From positions 1,164,272-1,228,271 of the forward strand of contig NZ_FMUJ01000001.1 of the NCBI RefSeq assembly GCF_900100965.1: a stretch of 64,000 bases of DNA. Direction: 5' to 3'. The notes below the pieces were generated by a model, which saw nothing but the letters and a program-made list of their open reading frames with translations, did no database searches and was not told the DNA's origin. Origin of the DNA: Variovorax sp. EL159 (GTDB taxonomy: Bacteria; Pseudomonadota; Gammaproteobacteria; Burkholderiales; Burkholderiaceae_C). Shown one piece after another: positions 29,919 to 39,337 of the stretch. A program made the translations under genes and the position numbers. Position 1 is the stretch's first letter. Each line of letters opens with the position of its first letter.

Positions 29919-30770
29919 TTACTTGGCGGCGCGTTCCGCGGCTTCAAGGGTATTGACCAGCAGCATGGCGCGGGTCATGGGGCCGACGCCACCCGGCACG
30001 GGCGTGATCCAGCTGGCCACTTCCTTGACGCCGTCGGAATCGACGTCGCCCGCGAGCTTGCCGTCTGCCTTGCGATTCATGCCCACGTCGATGACGACCG
30101 CGCCGGGCTTCACCATGTCGGCGGTCAGCAGATTGAGCTTGCCGACCGCGGCGACGACCACGTCGGCCTGGCGTGTGAGCGCGCCCAGGTCTTGCGTGGC
30201 GCTGTGGCAGATGGTCACGGTGGCGCTCTTGGCCAGCAGCATCATGGCCATCGGCTTGCCGACGATGTTGCTGCGGCCGATGACCACCGCATGCTTGCCG
30301 CGCAGGTCGTAGCCGATGGATTCGAGCATCTTCATGCAGCCGTGCGGCGTGCAGGGCCAGAAGCCGGGTGCACCGGTCATGAGGGCGCCGGCGCTCGCGA
30401 CGTGGAAGCCGTCGACGTCCTTGGCGGGGGAGATCGTCTCGATGACCTTCTGGCTGTCCATGTGCTTGGGCAGCGGCAGTTGAACCAGGATGCCGTGCAC
30501 CTTCGGGTCGTCGTTGAGGGCGCGGATGCGGGCGAGCAGATCGGCCTCGCTCATGTCGGCGGGGTAGCGCTCCAGCGTGGCCTGCAGGCCGGTTTCGGTG
30601 CTGTCGTTGACCTTGTGCTTGGTGTAGACCTGGCTGGCCGGGTCGTCGCCCACGAGGATGATGGAGAGGGCCGGGTTCACGCCACTGGCCTTCAGCGCGG
30701 CGGTGCGGCCGGCGACCTCGGCACGGATGGTTTTGGCGAGGGCATTGCCGTCGATCAGTTGGGCGGTCAT
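29919..30770 (-). CDS. folD: Bifunctional methylenetetrahydrofolate dehydrogenase/cyclohydrolase
   Basis: A 283-residue FolD that interconverts methylene-, methenyl- and formyl-tetrahydrofolate with NADP. Signatures include the catalytic VYTKHK lysine segment, [22 protein letters not shown] (nucleotide binding) and [10 protein letters not shown] near the C-terminus. I chose ATG 30770 ([12 protein letters not shown]); the longer open frame crosses a terminator. It is first in a folD-prlC operon. Confidence 0.96.
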   Translation of the reverse strand: MTAQLIDGNALAKTIRAEVAGRTAALKASGVNPALSIILVGDDPASQVYTKHKVNDSTETGLQATLERYPADMSEADLLARIRALNDDPKVHGILVQLPLPKHMDSQKVIETISPAKDVDGFHVASAGALMTGAPGFWPCTPHGCMKMLESIGYDLRGKHAVVIGRSNIVGKPMAMMLLAKSATVTICHSATQDLGALTRQADVVVAAVGKLNLLTADMVKPGAVVIDVGMNRKADGKLAGDVDSDGVKEVASWITPVPGGVGPMTRAMLLVNTLEAAERAAK

Positions 30771-30789
30771 CGGTTTCGAATTTCCAAGT

Positions 30790-30813
30790 AAAAACGCCCG
30801 CTTGCGCAGGCGT
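30790..30813 (-). terminator. Intrinsic terminator after the response regulator gene
   Basis: On the minus strand CGCCTGC-GCAA-GCGGGCG forms a stem with a GNRA loop and one G·U pair, followed by TTTTT. It lies between the response regulator and folD and insulates them. Confidence 0.85.
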
Positions 30814-30846
30814 GGGGGACATCCATTGCTATCGGTCGGACAGCTT

Positions 30847-31479
30847 CTAGGCTTTGGCGGCCGGTGCAGCCTGTCCGAGGGCGATCTTGAGCAGGTCGGC
30901 CACGGTGTTGGCGTTGAGCTTTTCCATGATGTTGGCGCGGTGCGCCTCCACCGTCTTGATGCTGATGCCGAGATCATCGGCAATTTGCTTGTTCAGGCGG
31001 CCGGCGACGATGCGTTCGAGCACCTGCGCCTCGCGACCGGTGAGCTTGGACAGCAGCGCGTCGCGGCTGGCCGATTGCTGGTGCTGGGTGAACGCGCCGC
31101 GCGCATGTTCGAGCATGCGCTCGACCAGCGTGACGAGCTCTTCGTCGTTGAAAGGCTTCTGGATGAAATCCATGGCGCCCTTCTTCATGCTGTCAACCGC
31201 CATGGGCACGTCGCCATGGCCGGTGATGACCACGATCGGCAGCGGGGAGCGCCTCTCGATCAGCCGATCCTGCAATTCGAGGCCGGTCATGCCGGCCATC
31301 CGGATGTCGACGATCAAGCAGGCGACTTCGCGCGGATCGTATCGGGAGAGAAAGGATTCGGCGGAATCGAAACAGCGGACTCTGTAGTCCTTGCCTTCGA
31401 GCAGCCATTGCAGCGAATCGCGTACGGCTTCGTCATCGTCGACGACGTAGACCGTGCCCTTCTTCGGAATCAAACTCAT
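30847..31479 (-). CDS. FixJ/NarL-type two-component response regulator
   Basis: A 210-residue regulator. The receiver domain has acidic pocket D14-D16 (VVDDDEAV), phospho-acceptor D58 (LIVDIRMAG), a switch Thr/Ser region and K108 (QKPF). The C-terminal LuxR-type helix-turn-helix begins [20 protein letters not shown] with recognition helix [13 protein letters not shown]. This is the FixJ/TtrR class. Its ATG overlaps the kinase stop by 4 bases, so kinase and regulator are coupled. Targets are unknown; the adjacent PDH operon is a candidate. Confidence 0.94.
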   Translation of the reverse strand: MSLIPKKGTVYVVDDDEAVRDSLQWLLEGKDYRVRCFDSAESFLSRYDPREVACLIVDIRMAGMTGLELQDRLIERRSPLPIVVITGHGDVPMAVDSMKKGAMDFIQKPFNDEELVTLVERMLEHARGAFTQHQQSASRDALLSKLTGREAQVLERIVAGRLNKQIADDLGISIKTVEAHRANIMEKLNANTVADLLKIALGQAAPAAKA

Positions 31480-34016
31480 GCAGGTACCTTTGCCTCGTCG
31501 CTAGCTACGGAACTGATAGCGTCCAACACCGGAATCCAGAAGGAAAAACGGCATCCGATCACATCCGGGCCATTGTAGATGTTCTCCGCCTGCATCCGGC
31601 CGCGGTGCGACTCGACGATGGTGCGGCACAAATTGAGCCCGATGCCCATGCCTTCCGGCTTGGTGGAAAAGAAGGCCTCGTAGAGCCGGTCCATCACTTC
31701 GGGCGCCAGGCCCTTGCCGGTGTCCTGCACCGAAAACTCGATGGCGTTGTGACCTTCGATAACCTTCGGCAACACACGGAGTTCGACGCTGCGGCGCGCC
31801 AGCGGCCGGTCGGCGATGTCGATGGATTCGGCCGCATTCTTCAGCAGGTTGACCATCACCTGCTCGATGAGGATCGGGTCGACGCGCACCACCGGCAGCC
31901 GCGCGGCCACGTAGTGGTTCAGTCGCACATTGCGGCGGCGCAGTTCGATGCCCGCGAGTTCGACCGCTTCGCTCACCATGGTGGCCACGTCGGCCGGCGT
32001 GCGGTTGGGTTCGCTGCGCTTCACGAAGGAGCGGATGCGCTGGATGATCTGGCCCGCGCGCTGGGCCTGCTTCGACGTTTTCTCCAGCGCGGCGAGCAGC
32101 GCGTCGTTGTCGATCGTCTGGCCCTTGATGCGCGACATCATCCCGTTGCAGTAGTTGGTGATGGCGGTCAGCGGTTGGTTGAGTTCATGCGCCACGCTCG
32201 ACGCCATTTCGCCCATGGTGATCAGGCGGCTGGCGGCTTGCGCGCGGTCGGCTTGCGCTGCGGCCTGTTCCTCGGCGTCGCGGCGCGGCGTGATGTCGGT
32301 GGCAATCACCAGTTGCGCAAGGCGGCCATCGACCCAGGTCAGGTAGCGCGAGCGCACTTCGAGCCACTTGCCCAGGTGCGGCACGAAGATTTCGTTGTTG
32401 GCGGTCTGCGCGGCGGTGAGCGTGTCGATCGGCAGGCCGGCATACGGGTCGACGTCGTCCAGGCCTTCGTCGTGTGCGTTCGATGCCGGCACGCCCGCCT
32501 GCGCCACCATGCCCAGGTGGCCCACGGTGTCGGAGCCGAACCACAGGCGGTACAGCTTGTTGGCGAACAGCAGTTCCTCGCTGCCGATGGGGGCGACCGA
32601 CACGGCGGCGTCCAGTGCTTCGAGCACCGTGGTGAAGCGCTCGTACGACGCCGAGAGCTGTTCGCGGATGCGTGTGGGCTCGGTGATGTCGGTCATCGAG
32701 GTCATCCAGCCGGTCTGGTGGCCGCGCGCATCGATCAGCGGCGACACATAGAGCCGGGCGTTGAACACGCTGCCGTTCTTGCGCTTCACGCGGACCTGGA
32801 AGCCGCCGGGCAGGGCGCGCCCGTGCAGTTCTTCTTCGAGGCGTTCGTTCATCACCTCGCGGTCGGACTCCAGCCAGTAGGGGAAGGGCGGCGATTGCCC
32901 GACCAGTTCGGCCTCGCTCCATCCCGTCATCGCGCAGAAGGCGGCATTCACGTAGGTGATGCGGCCCTGCAGGTCGAGCACGCGCATGCCGGTGAGCATG
33001 GAGTTTTCCATCGCGCGGCGGAAGTTGGTCTCGGCCACCAGCCGTTGCTGTGCCTGTAGTCGTCGTCGGGTGTGGCGCCAGGTGCCGATCAGCATCCAGC
33101 TTGTGAGCACACTCAGTGCGCAGACCAGCCAGAACAGCCCGTTGCCCACCACGCCCTGCGAGGTGCGATAGGCCTGCGCCCGCAGCACCAGCGCATTGCC
33201 GACCGGAGACACGGGCACTTCGTATTCGTTGGTGCGTTCGGTCCAAGGCAGCAGGCGTGTGCCGCTGTCCTTCAGATTGGTCGTGTTGCCGGCGATCACG
33301 TTGCCCTTGGCGTCGAGCAGCGAGACGGCGTAGCGCGCTTGCACCTCGGAAGGCATGCCATAGCGCAGCAAGCCATCGACCGAGAACTCGCCGAGCACCA
33401 CGCCCGCGAACAGGCCCTGGTCGAACAGCGGGATGTGCAACTGCAGCATCGCTGGCGGGTCGCCGCCCGCCACGGGCTGCGAATACACCGGCTGGCGCAG
33501 TTCGCGTGCCAGGGCGTAGTTGCTTTCGATGTCGCCGGGGCGCAGCACGTCGCCGATCAGATGTTGCTGCGCGGGATGCACGCTGGGCGCCGCATAGCCA
33601 GCCTTGAAGCGGCGGCGGTCGTCGACCCAGGTGATGGTCTGCAGTTCGGGGAACTGGCTGACCAGTGACTCGGCCCGGCTGGTGAACTCGATCGGGTCGA
33701 TCTCGTGGTTGGAGGCATCGCGCGCGATGCGCATCAGCTGCTCTTGCCGCTCGAGCAGGCGCAGCCGCATGCGCTGCTGTGCGTACTCGACGTCGCGGCG
33801 CACGGATTCCTGCTCGCGCTCGACTTCCTCGGTGCGCAGATACCAGAAGGCCGAGACGATGGCCGCAAGAAAGAGCAGCACGGCCGCCATCGGCGCGAGC
33901 ATGGCGACGGCGTCCTGCAGCACCGGCGTCTGCCGGCGCCACCAGCGGCGCCACCAGGACAACGGCGAGGCATTCACGGCACTGCGGGCAGCCGCCAGCG
34001 GGGAGGGAAAAGACAT
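31476..34016 (-). CDS. PAS-domain sensor histidine kinase
   Basis: An 846-residue membrane kinase. One membrane span lies at ~36-60, a ~225-residue periplasmic sensing region follows (coiled VRRDVEYAQQRMRLRLLERQ start), then a second span (LFWLVCALSVLTSWMLIGTW), a PAS domain (ENSMLTGMRVLDLQGRITYV) with PAC, a second PAS-like region, an H-box SSVAHELNQPLTAITNY and an HATPase domain with NLLKNAAES, DTGKGL and GMGIGLNLCR. It is divergent from aceE across 219 bases. The dctB/FixL-like layout suggests sensing of a small extracytoplasmic metabolite; the ligand is unknown. Confidence 0.93.
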   Translation of the reverse strand: MSFPSPLAAARSAVNASPLSWWRRWWRRQTPVLQDAVAMLAPMAAVLLFLAAIVSAFWYLRTEEVEREQESVRRDVEYAQQRMRLRLLERQEQLMRIARDASNHEIDPIEFTSRAESLVSQFPELQTITWVDDRRRFKAGYAAPSVHPAQQHLIGDVLRPGDIESNYALARELRQPVYSQPVAGGDPPAMLQLHIPLFDQGLFAGVVLGEFSVDGLLRYGMPSEVQARYAVSLLDAKGNVIAGNTTNLKDSGTRLLPWTERTNEYEVPVSPVGNALVLRAQAYRTSQGVVGNGLFWLVCALSVLTSWMLIGTWRHTRRRLQAQQRLVAETNFRRAMENSMLTGMRVLDLQGRITYVNAAFCAMTGWSEAELVGQSPPFPYWLESDREVMNERLEEELHGRALPGGFQVRVKRKNGSVFNARLYVSPLIDARGHQTGWMTSMTDITEPTRIREQLSASYERFTTVLEALDAAVSVAPIGSEELLFANKLYRLWFGSDTVGHLGMVAQAGVPASNAHDEGLDDVDPYAGLPIDTLTAAQTANNEIFVPHLGKWLEVRSRYLTWVDGRLAQLVIATDITPRRDAEEQAAAQADRAQAASRLITMGEMASSVAHELNQPLTAITNYCNGMMSRIKGQTIDNDALLAALEKTSKQAQRAGQIIQRIRSFVKRSEPNRTPADVATMVSEAVELAGIELRRRNVRLNHYVAARLPVVRVDPILIEQVMVNLLKNAAESIDIADRPLARRSVELRVLPKVIEGHNAIEFSVQDTGKGLAPEVMDRLYEAFFSTKPEGMGIGLNLCRTIVESHRGRMQAENIYNGPDVIGCRFSFWIPVLDAISSVASDEAKVPA

Positions 34017-34235
34017 GGGCCGAGTTTAGGGGATGCCCCCTGTGAAGCGTCGAAAAGGCACGGTGCCACTGCTTGTGGCGCGGTCGGGTTCACGCGCTTC
34101 TTCCGAATCTTCAAAATGTCACATTAAGAAATCGTCAGGCGCCATTTGAAATTCTGAGATTTCTATGGGAAACTCCCGCGCGTTCGCTGCATAGCGCACT
34201 AAATTACAGCCACAGCCCTAAAAGGAGAGACAAGC

Positions 34236-36950
34236 ATGTCGGCAAATCCCGAGAACCTGTTCGGCTCGGCCGCGAATGACGCGGACGCCCAGGAGACCCG
34301 TGAATGGATGGATGCACTGTCTTCCGTCATCCAGAGCGAGGGCCCCGAGCGGGCGCACTTCCTTCTAGAGCAACTGCTCGAACACGCCCGCCAGAACAGC
34401 GTCGACATGCCGTTCTCGGCCAATACCGGCTACGTCAACACCATCGAGCCTTCGATGGAAGCCCGCAGCCCCGGCAACCTCGAGATCGAACAGCGCCTGC
34501 GCGCCTACATGCGCTGGAACGCGATGGCGATGGTGGTCAAGGCCAACCGCCACCACCCGGCCGAAGGCGGTGACCTGGGCGGCCACATTGGCTCCTTCGC
34601 CTCGCTGGCCAGCATGTTCGGTGCCGGCTTCAACCACTTCTGGCACGCCGAGAGCGAAAACCACGGCGGCGACCTGCTGTACATCCAGGGCCACGTATCG
34701 CCCGGCATCTATGCCCGCGCCTACCTCGAAGGCCGCCTCTCCGAAGAGCAACTGCTCAACTTCCGCCAGGAAGTGGACGGCAAGGGTCTGTCGAGCTACC
34801 CGCACCCCAAGCTGATGCCGGAGTTCTGGCAGTTCCCCACCGTGTCGATGGGCCTGGGCCCGCTGATGGCCATCTACCAGGCGCGCTTCCTCAAGTACCT
34901 GCATGCGCGTGGCATCGCCAATACCGAAAACCGCAAGGTGTGGGTGTTCTGCGGCGACGGTGAAATGGACGAGGTCGAATCGCTCGGCGCCATCGGCCTG
35001 GCCGCACGCGAGAACCTCGATAACCTGATCTTCGTCATCAACTGCAACCTGCAGCGCCTGGACGGCCCGGTGCGCGGCAACGGCAAGATCATCCAGGAGC
35101 TCGAAGGCGAGTTCCGCGGCGCCAACTGGAACGTCGTCAAGCTGATCTGGGGCAAGGGCTGGGACGCCCTGCTCGAGAAGGACCATGACGGCGCGCTGCG
35201 CAAGATCATGATGGAGTGCAACGACGGCGACTACCAATCGTTCAAGGCCAACGACGGCGCCTACGTTCGCAAGAACTTCTTCGGCCGCGATCCGCGCACG
35301 CTGAAGATGGTCGAGCACATGACCGACGACGAGGTCTGGAACCTGCAGCGCGGCGGCCACGATTCGCAGAAGGTGTATGCCGCCTTCCATTCGGCCCAGA
35401 ACCACAAGGGCCAGCCCACCGTGCTGCTCGTCAAGACCGTCAAGGGCTTCGGCATGGGCAAGATCGGCGAAGGCAAGAACACGGTTCACCAGACGAAGAA
35501 GCTCGGCGACGAAGACATCAAGGCCTTCCGCGACCGCTTCAATATTCCGATTCCCGACAGCCAGATCGCCGAGCTGCCGTTCTACAAGCCGGCCGACGAC
35601 ACGCCGGAAATGCGCTACCTGCACGAGCGCCGCAAGGCCCTGGGCGGCTACCTGCCGCACCGCCGCGTCAAGGCCGACGAGAGCTTCACGGTGCCCGCGC
35701 TCGACACCTTCAAGGCGGTGCTCGAACCCACGGCCGAAGGCCGCGAGATCTCGACCACGCAGGCTTATGTGCGCTTCCTCACGCAGCTGCTGCGCGACAA
35801 GGCGCTCGGCCCGCGCGTCGTGCCCATTCTTGTGGACGAAGCACGCACCTTCGGCATGGAAGGGCTGTTCCGCCAGATCGGCATCTACAACCCGCATGGC
35901 CAGCAGTACACCCCGGTTGATAAGGACCAGGTCATGTACTACAAGGAAGACAAGGCCGGCCAGATCCTGCAGGAAGGCATCAACGAAGCCGGCGGCATGT
36001 CGAGCTGGATTGCGGCCGCCACGTCGTACAGCACGAACAACCGCATCATGGTGCCGTTCTACGTGTACTACTCGATGTTCGGCTTCCAGCGCATCGGCGA
36101 CCTGGCCTGGGCGGCCGGCGACATGCAGGCGCGCGGTTTCCTGCTGGGCGGCACCTCGGGGCGCACCACGCTGAACGGCGAAGGCCTGCAGCACGAAGAC
36201 GGTCACAGCCACATCCTGGCCAACACCATTCCGAACTGCGTGAGCTACGACCCGACCTTCGCGCACGAAGTGGGCGTGATCCTGCACCACGGCTTGAAGC
36301 GCATGGTCGAGAAGCAGGACAACGTCTACTACTACATCACGCTGCTCAACGAGAACTACGCGATGCCCGGCCTGCAGCCCGGCACCGAAGAGCAGATCAT
36401 CAAGGGCATGTACCTGGCCAAGCAGGGCCCCGCACTGAAGGCCAAGTCGCCGACCGTGCAACTGCTGGGCAGCGGCACCATCCTGCGCGAAAGCTTCGCC
36501 GCGCAAGAGCTGCTCGAGAAGGACTGGGGCGTGTCGGCTTCGGTGTGGAGCTGCCCGAGCTTCAACGAGTTGACGCGCGACGGCCAGGACGCCGACCGCT
36601 GGAACCTGCTGCACCCCGACCAGACGCCGCGCGTGCCCTTCGTGGCCGAGCAACTCGCGCCCTCGACCGGCCCGGTGGTGGCATCGACCGACTACATGAA
36701 GGCCTATGCCGAGCAGATCCGCCCCTTCATCCCGAAGGGCCGTACCTACAAGGTGCTGGGCACTGACGGCTTCGGCCGCAGCGACTTCCGCAACAAGCTG
36801 CGCGAGCACTTTGAAATCAATCGTCACTACATCGTGGTGGCCGCACTCAAGGCGCTGAGCGAAGATGGCACCGTGCCGGTGGCCAAGGTGGTCGAGGCGA
36901 TCAAGAAGTACGGCATCAACATCGACAAGGTCAATCCGCTCTACGCCTGA
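34236..36950 (+). CDS. aceE: Pyruvate dehydrogenase E1 component (homodimeric)
   Basis: A 904-residue thiamine diphosphate enzyme that decarboxylates pyruvate and acetylates E2 lipoyl groups. It is the homodimeric AceE class: the ThDP/Mg motif is GDGEMDEVESLGAI, with GGHIGSFASLA and the transketolase-like second half (YYSMFGFQRIGDL). ATG 34236 is preceded by AAAGGAGAG. The 219-base upstream region is shared with the divergent sensor kinase and contains a GAAAT-N6-ATTTC inverted repeat (34148-34163) that could be a regulator site. Confidence 0.97.
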   Translation: MSANPENLFGSAANDADAQETREWMDALSSVIQSEGPERAHFLLEQLLEHARQNSVDMPFSANTGYVNTIEPSMEARSPGNLEIEQRLRAYMRWNAMAMVVKANRHHPAEGGDLGGHIGSFASLASMFGAGFNHFWHAESENHGGDLLYIQGHVSPGIYARAYLEGRLSEEQLLNFRQEVDGKGLSSYPHPKLMPEFWQFPTVSMGLGPLMAIYQARFLKYLHARGIANTENRKVWVFCGDGEMDEVESLGAIGLAARENLDNLIFVINCNLQRLDGPVRGNGKIIQELEGEFRGANWNVVKLIWGKGWDALLEKDHDGALRKIMMECNDGDYQSFKANDGAYVRKNFFGRDPRTLKMVEHMTDDEVWNLQRGGHDSQKVYAAFHSAQNHKGQPTVLLVKTVKGFGMGKIGEGKNTVHQTKKLGDEDIKAFRDRFNIPIPDSQIAELPFYKPADDTPEMRYLHERRKALGGYLPHRRVKADESFTVPALDTFKAVLEPTAEGREISTTQAYVRFLTQLLRDKALGPRVVPILVDEARTFGMEGLFRQIGIYNPHGQQYTPVDKDQVMYYKEDKAGQILQEGINEAGGMSSWIAAATSYSTNNRIMVPFYVYYSMFGFQRIGDLAWAAGDMQARGFLLGGTSGRTTLNGEGLQHEDGHSHILANTIPNCVSYDPTFAHEVGVILHHGLKRMVEKQDNVYYYITLLNENYAMPGLQPGTEEQIIKGMYLAKQGPALKAKSPTVQLLGSGTILRESFAAQELLEKDWGVSASVWSCPSFNELTRDGQDADRWNLLHPDQTPRVPFVAEQLAPSTGPVVASTDYMKAYAEQIRPFIPKGRTYKVLGTDGFGRSDFRNKLREHFEINRHYIVVAALKALSEDGTVPVAKVVEAIKKYGINIDKVNPLYA

Positions 36951-36955
36951 CCCTC

Positions 36956-36987
36956 TCAAGCAAATGTGGCTTTGCCACTTTGCTTGA
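36956..36987. repeat. Long imperfect palindrome between aceE and aceF
   Basis: TCAAGCAAA and TTTGCTTGA (9 bases) flank an inner GTGGC/GCCAC (5 bases) with a TTT loop; one unpaired T interrupts each strand symmetrically. It begins five bases after the aceE stop and is followed by a C5/G5 inverted repeat (36988-36999) and a GC-rich stretch. It may be a repetitive extragenic element or an mRNA processing hairpin. Confidence 0.6.
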
Positions 36988-37076
36988 CCCCCTCGGGGGC
37001 GGGCGGGGCGCAGCCCGGCCCTGGGGGCTTACCAATCAACGAACGAAACGGCGCCTCACGGCGGGAGACAAACGAT

Positions 37077-38747
37077 ATGGCAGCAGTGGAAGTCAAGGTG
37101 CCGGACATCGGCGATTTCGATGAAGTCGCGGTGATCGAGGTGCTTGTGAAGGTGGGTGACACGGTCAAGGCCGAGCAGTCGCTCATCACGGTGGAGTCGG
37201 ACAAGGCGTCGATGGAGATTCCGTCGTCGACCGCCGGCGTGGTCAAGGAAATCAAGGTCGCGGTCGGCGGCAAGGTCAAGGAAGGCTCGGTGGTGCTGGT
37301 GCTTGACGCCGAAGGTGCGGCTGCTGCAGCGCCGGCTCCGGCATCGGCCCCGGCGGCTGCCGCACCCGCGGCGGCAGCGCCCGCACCTGTCGCTGCGGCG
37401 CCAGCAGCCGCTCCGGCTGCTTCGGGCCCGGTCGAGATCAAGGTGCCGGACATCGGCGACTTCAAGGACGTGGCCGTCATCGAATTGCTGGTGAAGCCGG
37501 GCGACACGATCGCGGCCGAGCAGTCGCTGATCACGGTGGAGTCGGACAAGGCCTCGATGGAAATTCCGTCGTCGGCTGCCGGCGTGCTCAAGGAACTCAA
37601 GGTCAAGGTTGGCGACACGGTCAACATCGGTGACCTGATTGCCGTGCTCGAAGGCGCAGCAGGTGCCGCGGCACCTGCGCCGGCGCAAGCTGCGGCAGCC
37701 GCACCGGCCGTCGCAACCGCCAGCGCACCGGCACCCGCCGCTTCGCCAGCACCCGTTGCAAGCCCGGCGGCCGCCGCGCCGCACGAACCCACCGTGGCGC
37801 CGACCGGCAACCTGCCGCATGCTTCGCCTTCGGTGCGCAAATTTGCGCGCGAACTCGGCGTGCCGCTCGAAGAGGTCAAGGGTTCCGGTCCCAAGGGGCG
37901 GATCACGCAGGAAGACGTCCAGAGCTTCACCAAGGCCGTGATGAGCGGCCAGGCCAGCACCAAGGCCTCGGCGGCCAAGGCGCCGGCGGGCGGTGGCGGC
38001 GCGGACGGCGCGGCACTGGGCCTCATTCCGTGGCCCAAGGTCGACTTCACGAAGTTCGGCCCGGTCGAGCGCAAGGACCTGTCGCGCATCAAGAAGCTCA
38101 GCGGTGCGAACCTGCACCGCAACTGGGTGATGATTCCGCACGTCACCAACAACGACGAAGCCGACATCACCGAGCTCGAAGCCTTCCGCGTCTCCACCAA
38201 CAAGGAGAACGAGAAGTCGGGCATCAAGGTCACGATGCTGGCCTTCGTGATCAAGGCCGTGGTCGCGGCGCTGAAGAAATTCCCCGATTTCAATGCCAGC
38301 CTGGACGGCGATCAGCTGGTCTACAAGCAGTACTTCAACATCGGCTTCGCGGCGGACACTCCCAACGGGCTCGTGGTGCCGGTGCTGAAGGATGCCGACA
38401 AGAAGGGCATCCTGCAGATCAGCGCCGAGATGGGCGAACTCGCCAAGAAGGCGCGCGACGGCAAGCTCGGCTCGGCCGACATGCAGGGCGGCTGCTTCTC
38501 GATCAGCTCGCTCGGCGGCATCGGCGGCACGCACTTCACGCCCATCATCAACGCACCCGAAGTGGCCATCCTCGGCCTCTCGAAGGGCCAGATGAAGCCG
38601 GTGTGGGACGGCAAGCAGTTCGTGCCGCGCCTGACGCTGCCGCTGTCGCTGTCGTATGACCACCGCGTGATCGACGGCGCCCTGGCAGCGCGTTTCAACG
38701 CCTACCTGGGCCAGGTGCTCGCAGACTACCGCCGAATCCTGCTATGA
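37077..38747 (+). CDS. aceF: Dihydrolipoamide acetyltransferase (PDH E2)
   Basis: A 556-residue E2 with two lipoyl domains (~1-75 and ~118-195, each with ESDKASME around the lipoylated Lys), joined by Ala/Pro-rich hinges, then a peripheral-subunit-binding domain ([15 protein letters not shown]) and a catalytic acetyltransferase domain ending with [15 protein letters not shown]. It transfers acetyl groups to CoA and forms the PDH core. I chose ATG 37077 ([14 protein letters not shown]); the longer open frame upstream reads through the palindrome. Its stop overlaps the BPH ATG. Confidence 0.97.
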   Translation: MAAVEVKVPDIGDFDEVAVIEVLVKVGDTVKAEQSLITVESDKASMEIPSSTAGVVKEIKVAVGGKVKEGSVVLVLDAEGAAAAAPAPASAPAAAAPAAAAPAPVAAAPAAAPAASGPVEIKVPDIGDFKDVAVIELLVKPGDTIAAEQSLITVESDKASMEIPSSAAGVLKELKVKVGDTVNIGDLIAVLEGAAGAAAPAPAQAAAAAPAVATASAPAPAASPAPVASPAAAAPHEPTVAPTGNLPHASPSVRKFARELGVPLEEVKGSGPKGRITQEDVQSFTKAVMSGQASTKASAAKAPAGGGGADGAALGLIPWPKVDFTKFGPVERKDLSRIKKLSGANLHRNWVMIPHVTNNDEADITELEAFRVSTNKENEKSGIKVTMLAFVIKAVVAALKKFPDFNASLDGDQLVYKQYFNIGFAADTPNGLVVPVLKDADKKGILQISAEMGELAKKARDGKLGSADMQGGCFSISSLGGIGGTHFTPIINAPEVAILGLSKGQMKPVWDGKQFVPRLTLPLSLSYDHRVIDGALAARFNAYLGQVLADYRRILL

Positions 38748-39337
38748 CCACCGTAGTGGCCGTCCGCAAAGGCGGCCAGGTCACGATGGCAGCCGATTCT
38801 CTGGTGACCTTCGGCGACACGCGCCTGTCGCACAACGCCGAAGCGAACCAGAAGATCTTCACCGTCGAGGACGCGGCGGGCACCAGCCTGTTTGCCATGG
38901 CCGGCGCCGCCGCGCACTTCCTGGTGCTGCAGCACGCGTTGGCTGCGCAGGAGCGCGAGAAGCTTCTGTTCGGCAGCAAGCACGAGATCTTTCGCACCTT
39001 CACGATGCTGCATCCGGTGCTGAAGGACTCGTTCTTCATGCAGACCAAGGAAGACGAGCACGAGCCCTACGAGTCGAGCCAGTTCACGATGCTGATGGCC
39101 AACCAGAGCGGCATCTACGGCATCTACAGCTACCGCGAGGTGTTCGAGTTCAAGCAGTTCTGGGCCATTGGCTCGGGACGCAGCTTTGCGCTCGGCGCCA
39201 TGCACGCGGCCTATGACATCAAGTCGCGCAGCTCGCGCGACGTGGCGGAGGCGGGGATCGCCGCCGCCTGCGAATTCGATCGCAATTCGGCCCCACCGGT
39301 CGACGTTCTCACACTCAAACTGAAAGTGTCCAAATGA
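38744..39337 (+). CDS. Betaproteobacterial proteasome homolog (BPH), N-terminal-nucleophile protease
   Basis: A 197-residue Ntn-hydrolase related to HslV and proteasome β-subunits. After Met removal the N-terminus is Thr ([11 protein letters not shown]), the expected nucleophile; D17 of the mature protein (AADS) and K36 (NQKIF, close to the HslV K33 position) complete the site, and [14 protein letters not shown] matches the GSG(x)xxAxGA motif of β-type subunits. Family members form self-compartmentalised rings. It is coupled on both sides (ATGA with aceF and with lpdA). No HslU-like or other unfoldase is adjacent. This protein is sometimes mislabelled MFS transporter. Confidence 0.88.
   Translation: MTTVVAVRKGGQVTMAADSLVTFGDTRLSHNAEANQKIFTVEDAAGTSLFAMAGAAAHFLVLQHALAAQEREKLLFGSKHEIFRTFTMLHPVLKDSFFMQTKEDEHEPYESSQFTMLMANQSGIYGIYSYREVFEFKQFWAIGSGRSFALGAMHAAYDIKSRSSRDVAEAGIAAACEFDRNSAPPVDVLTLKLKVSK

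Noticed and set aside
34365..36959. 864-codon minus-strand open frame antisense to aceE
   Set aside because: Same shadow composition; aceE is intact and conserved throughout.
37320..37780. Ala/Pro-coding repeats in aceF (also in lpdA and sucB) as a possible satellite
   Set aside because: They encode the normal flexible hinges between lipoyl and catalytic domains.
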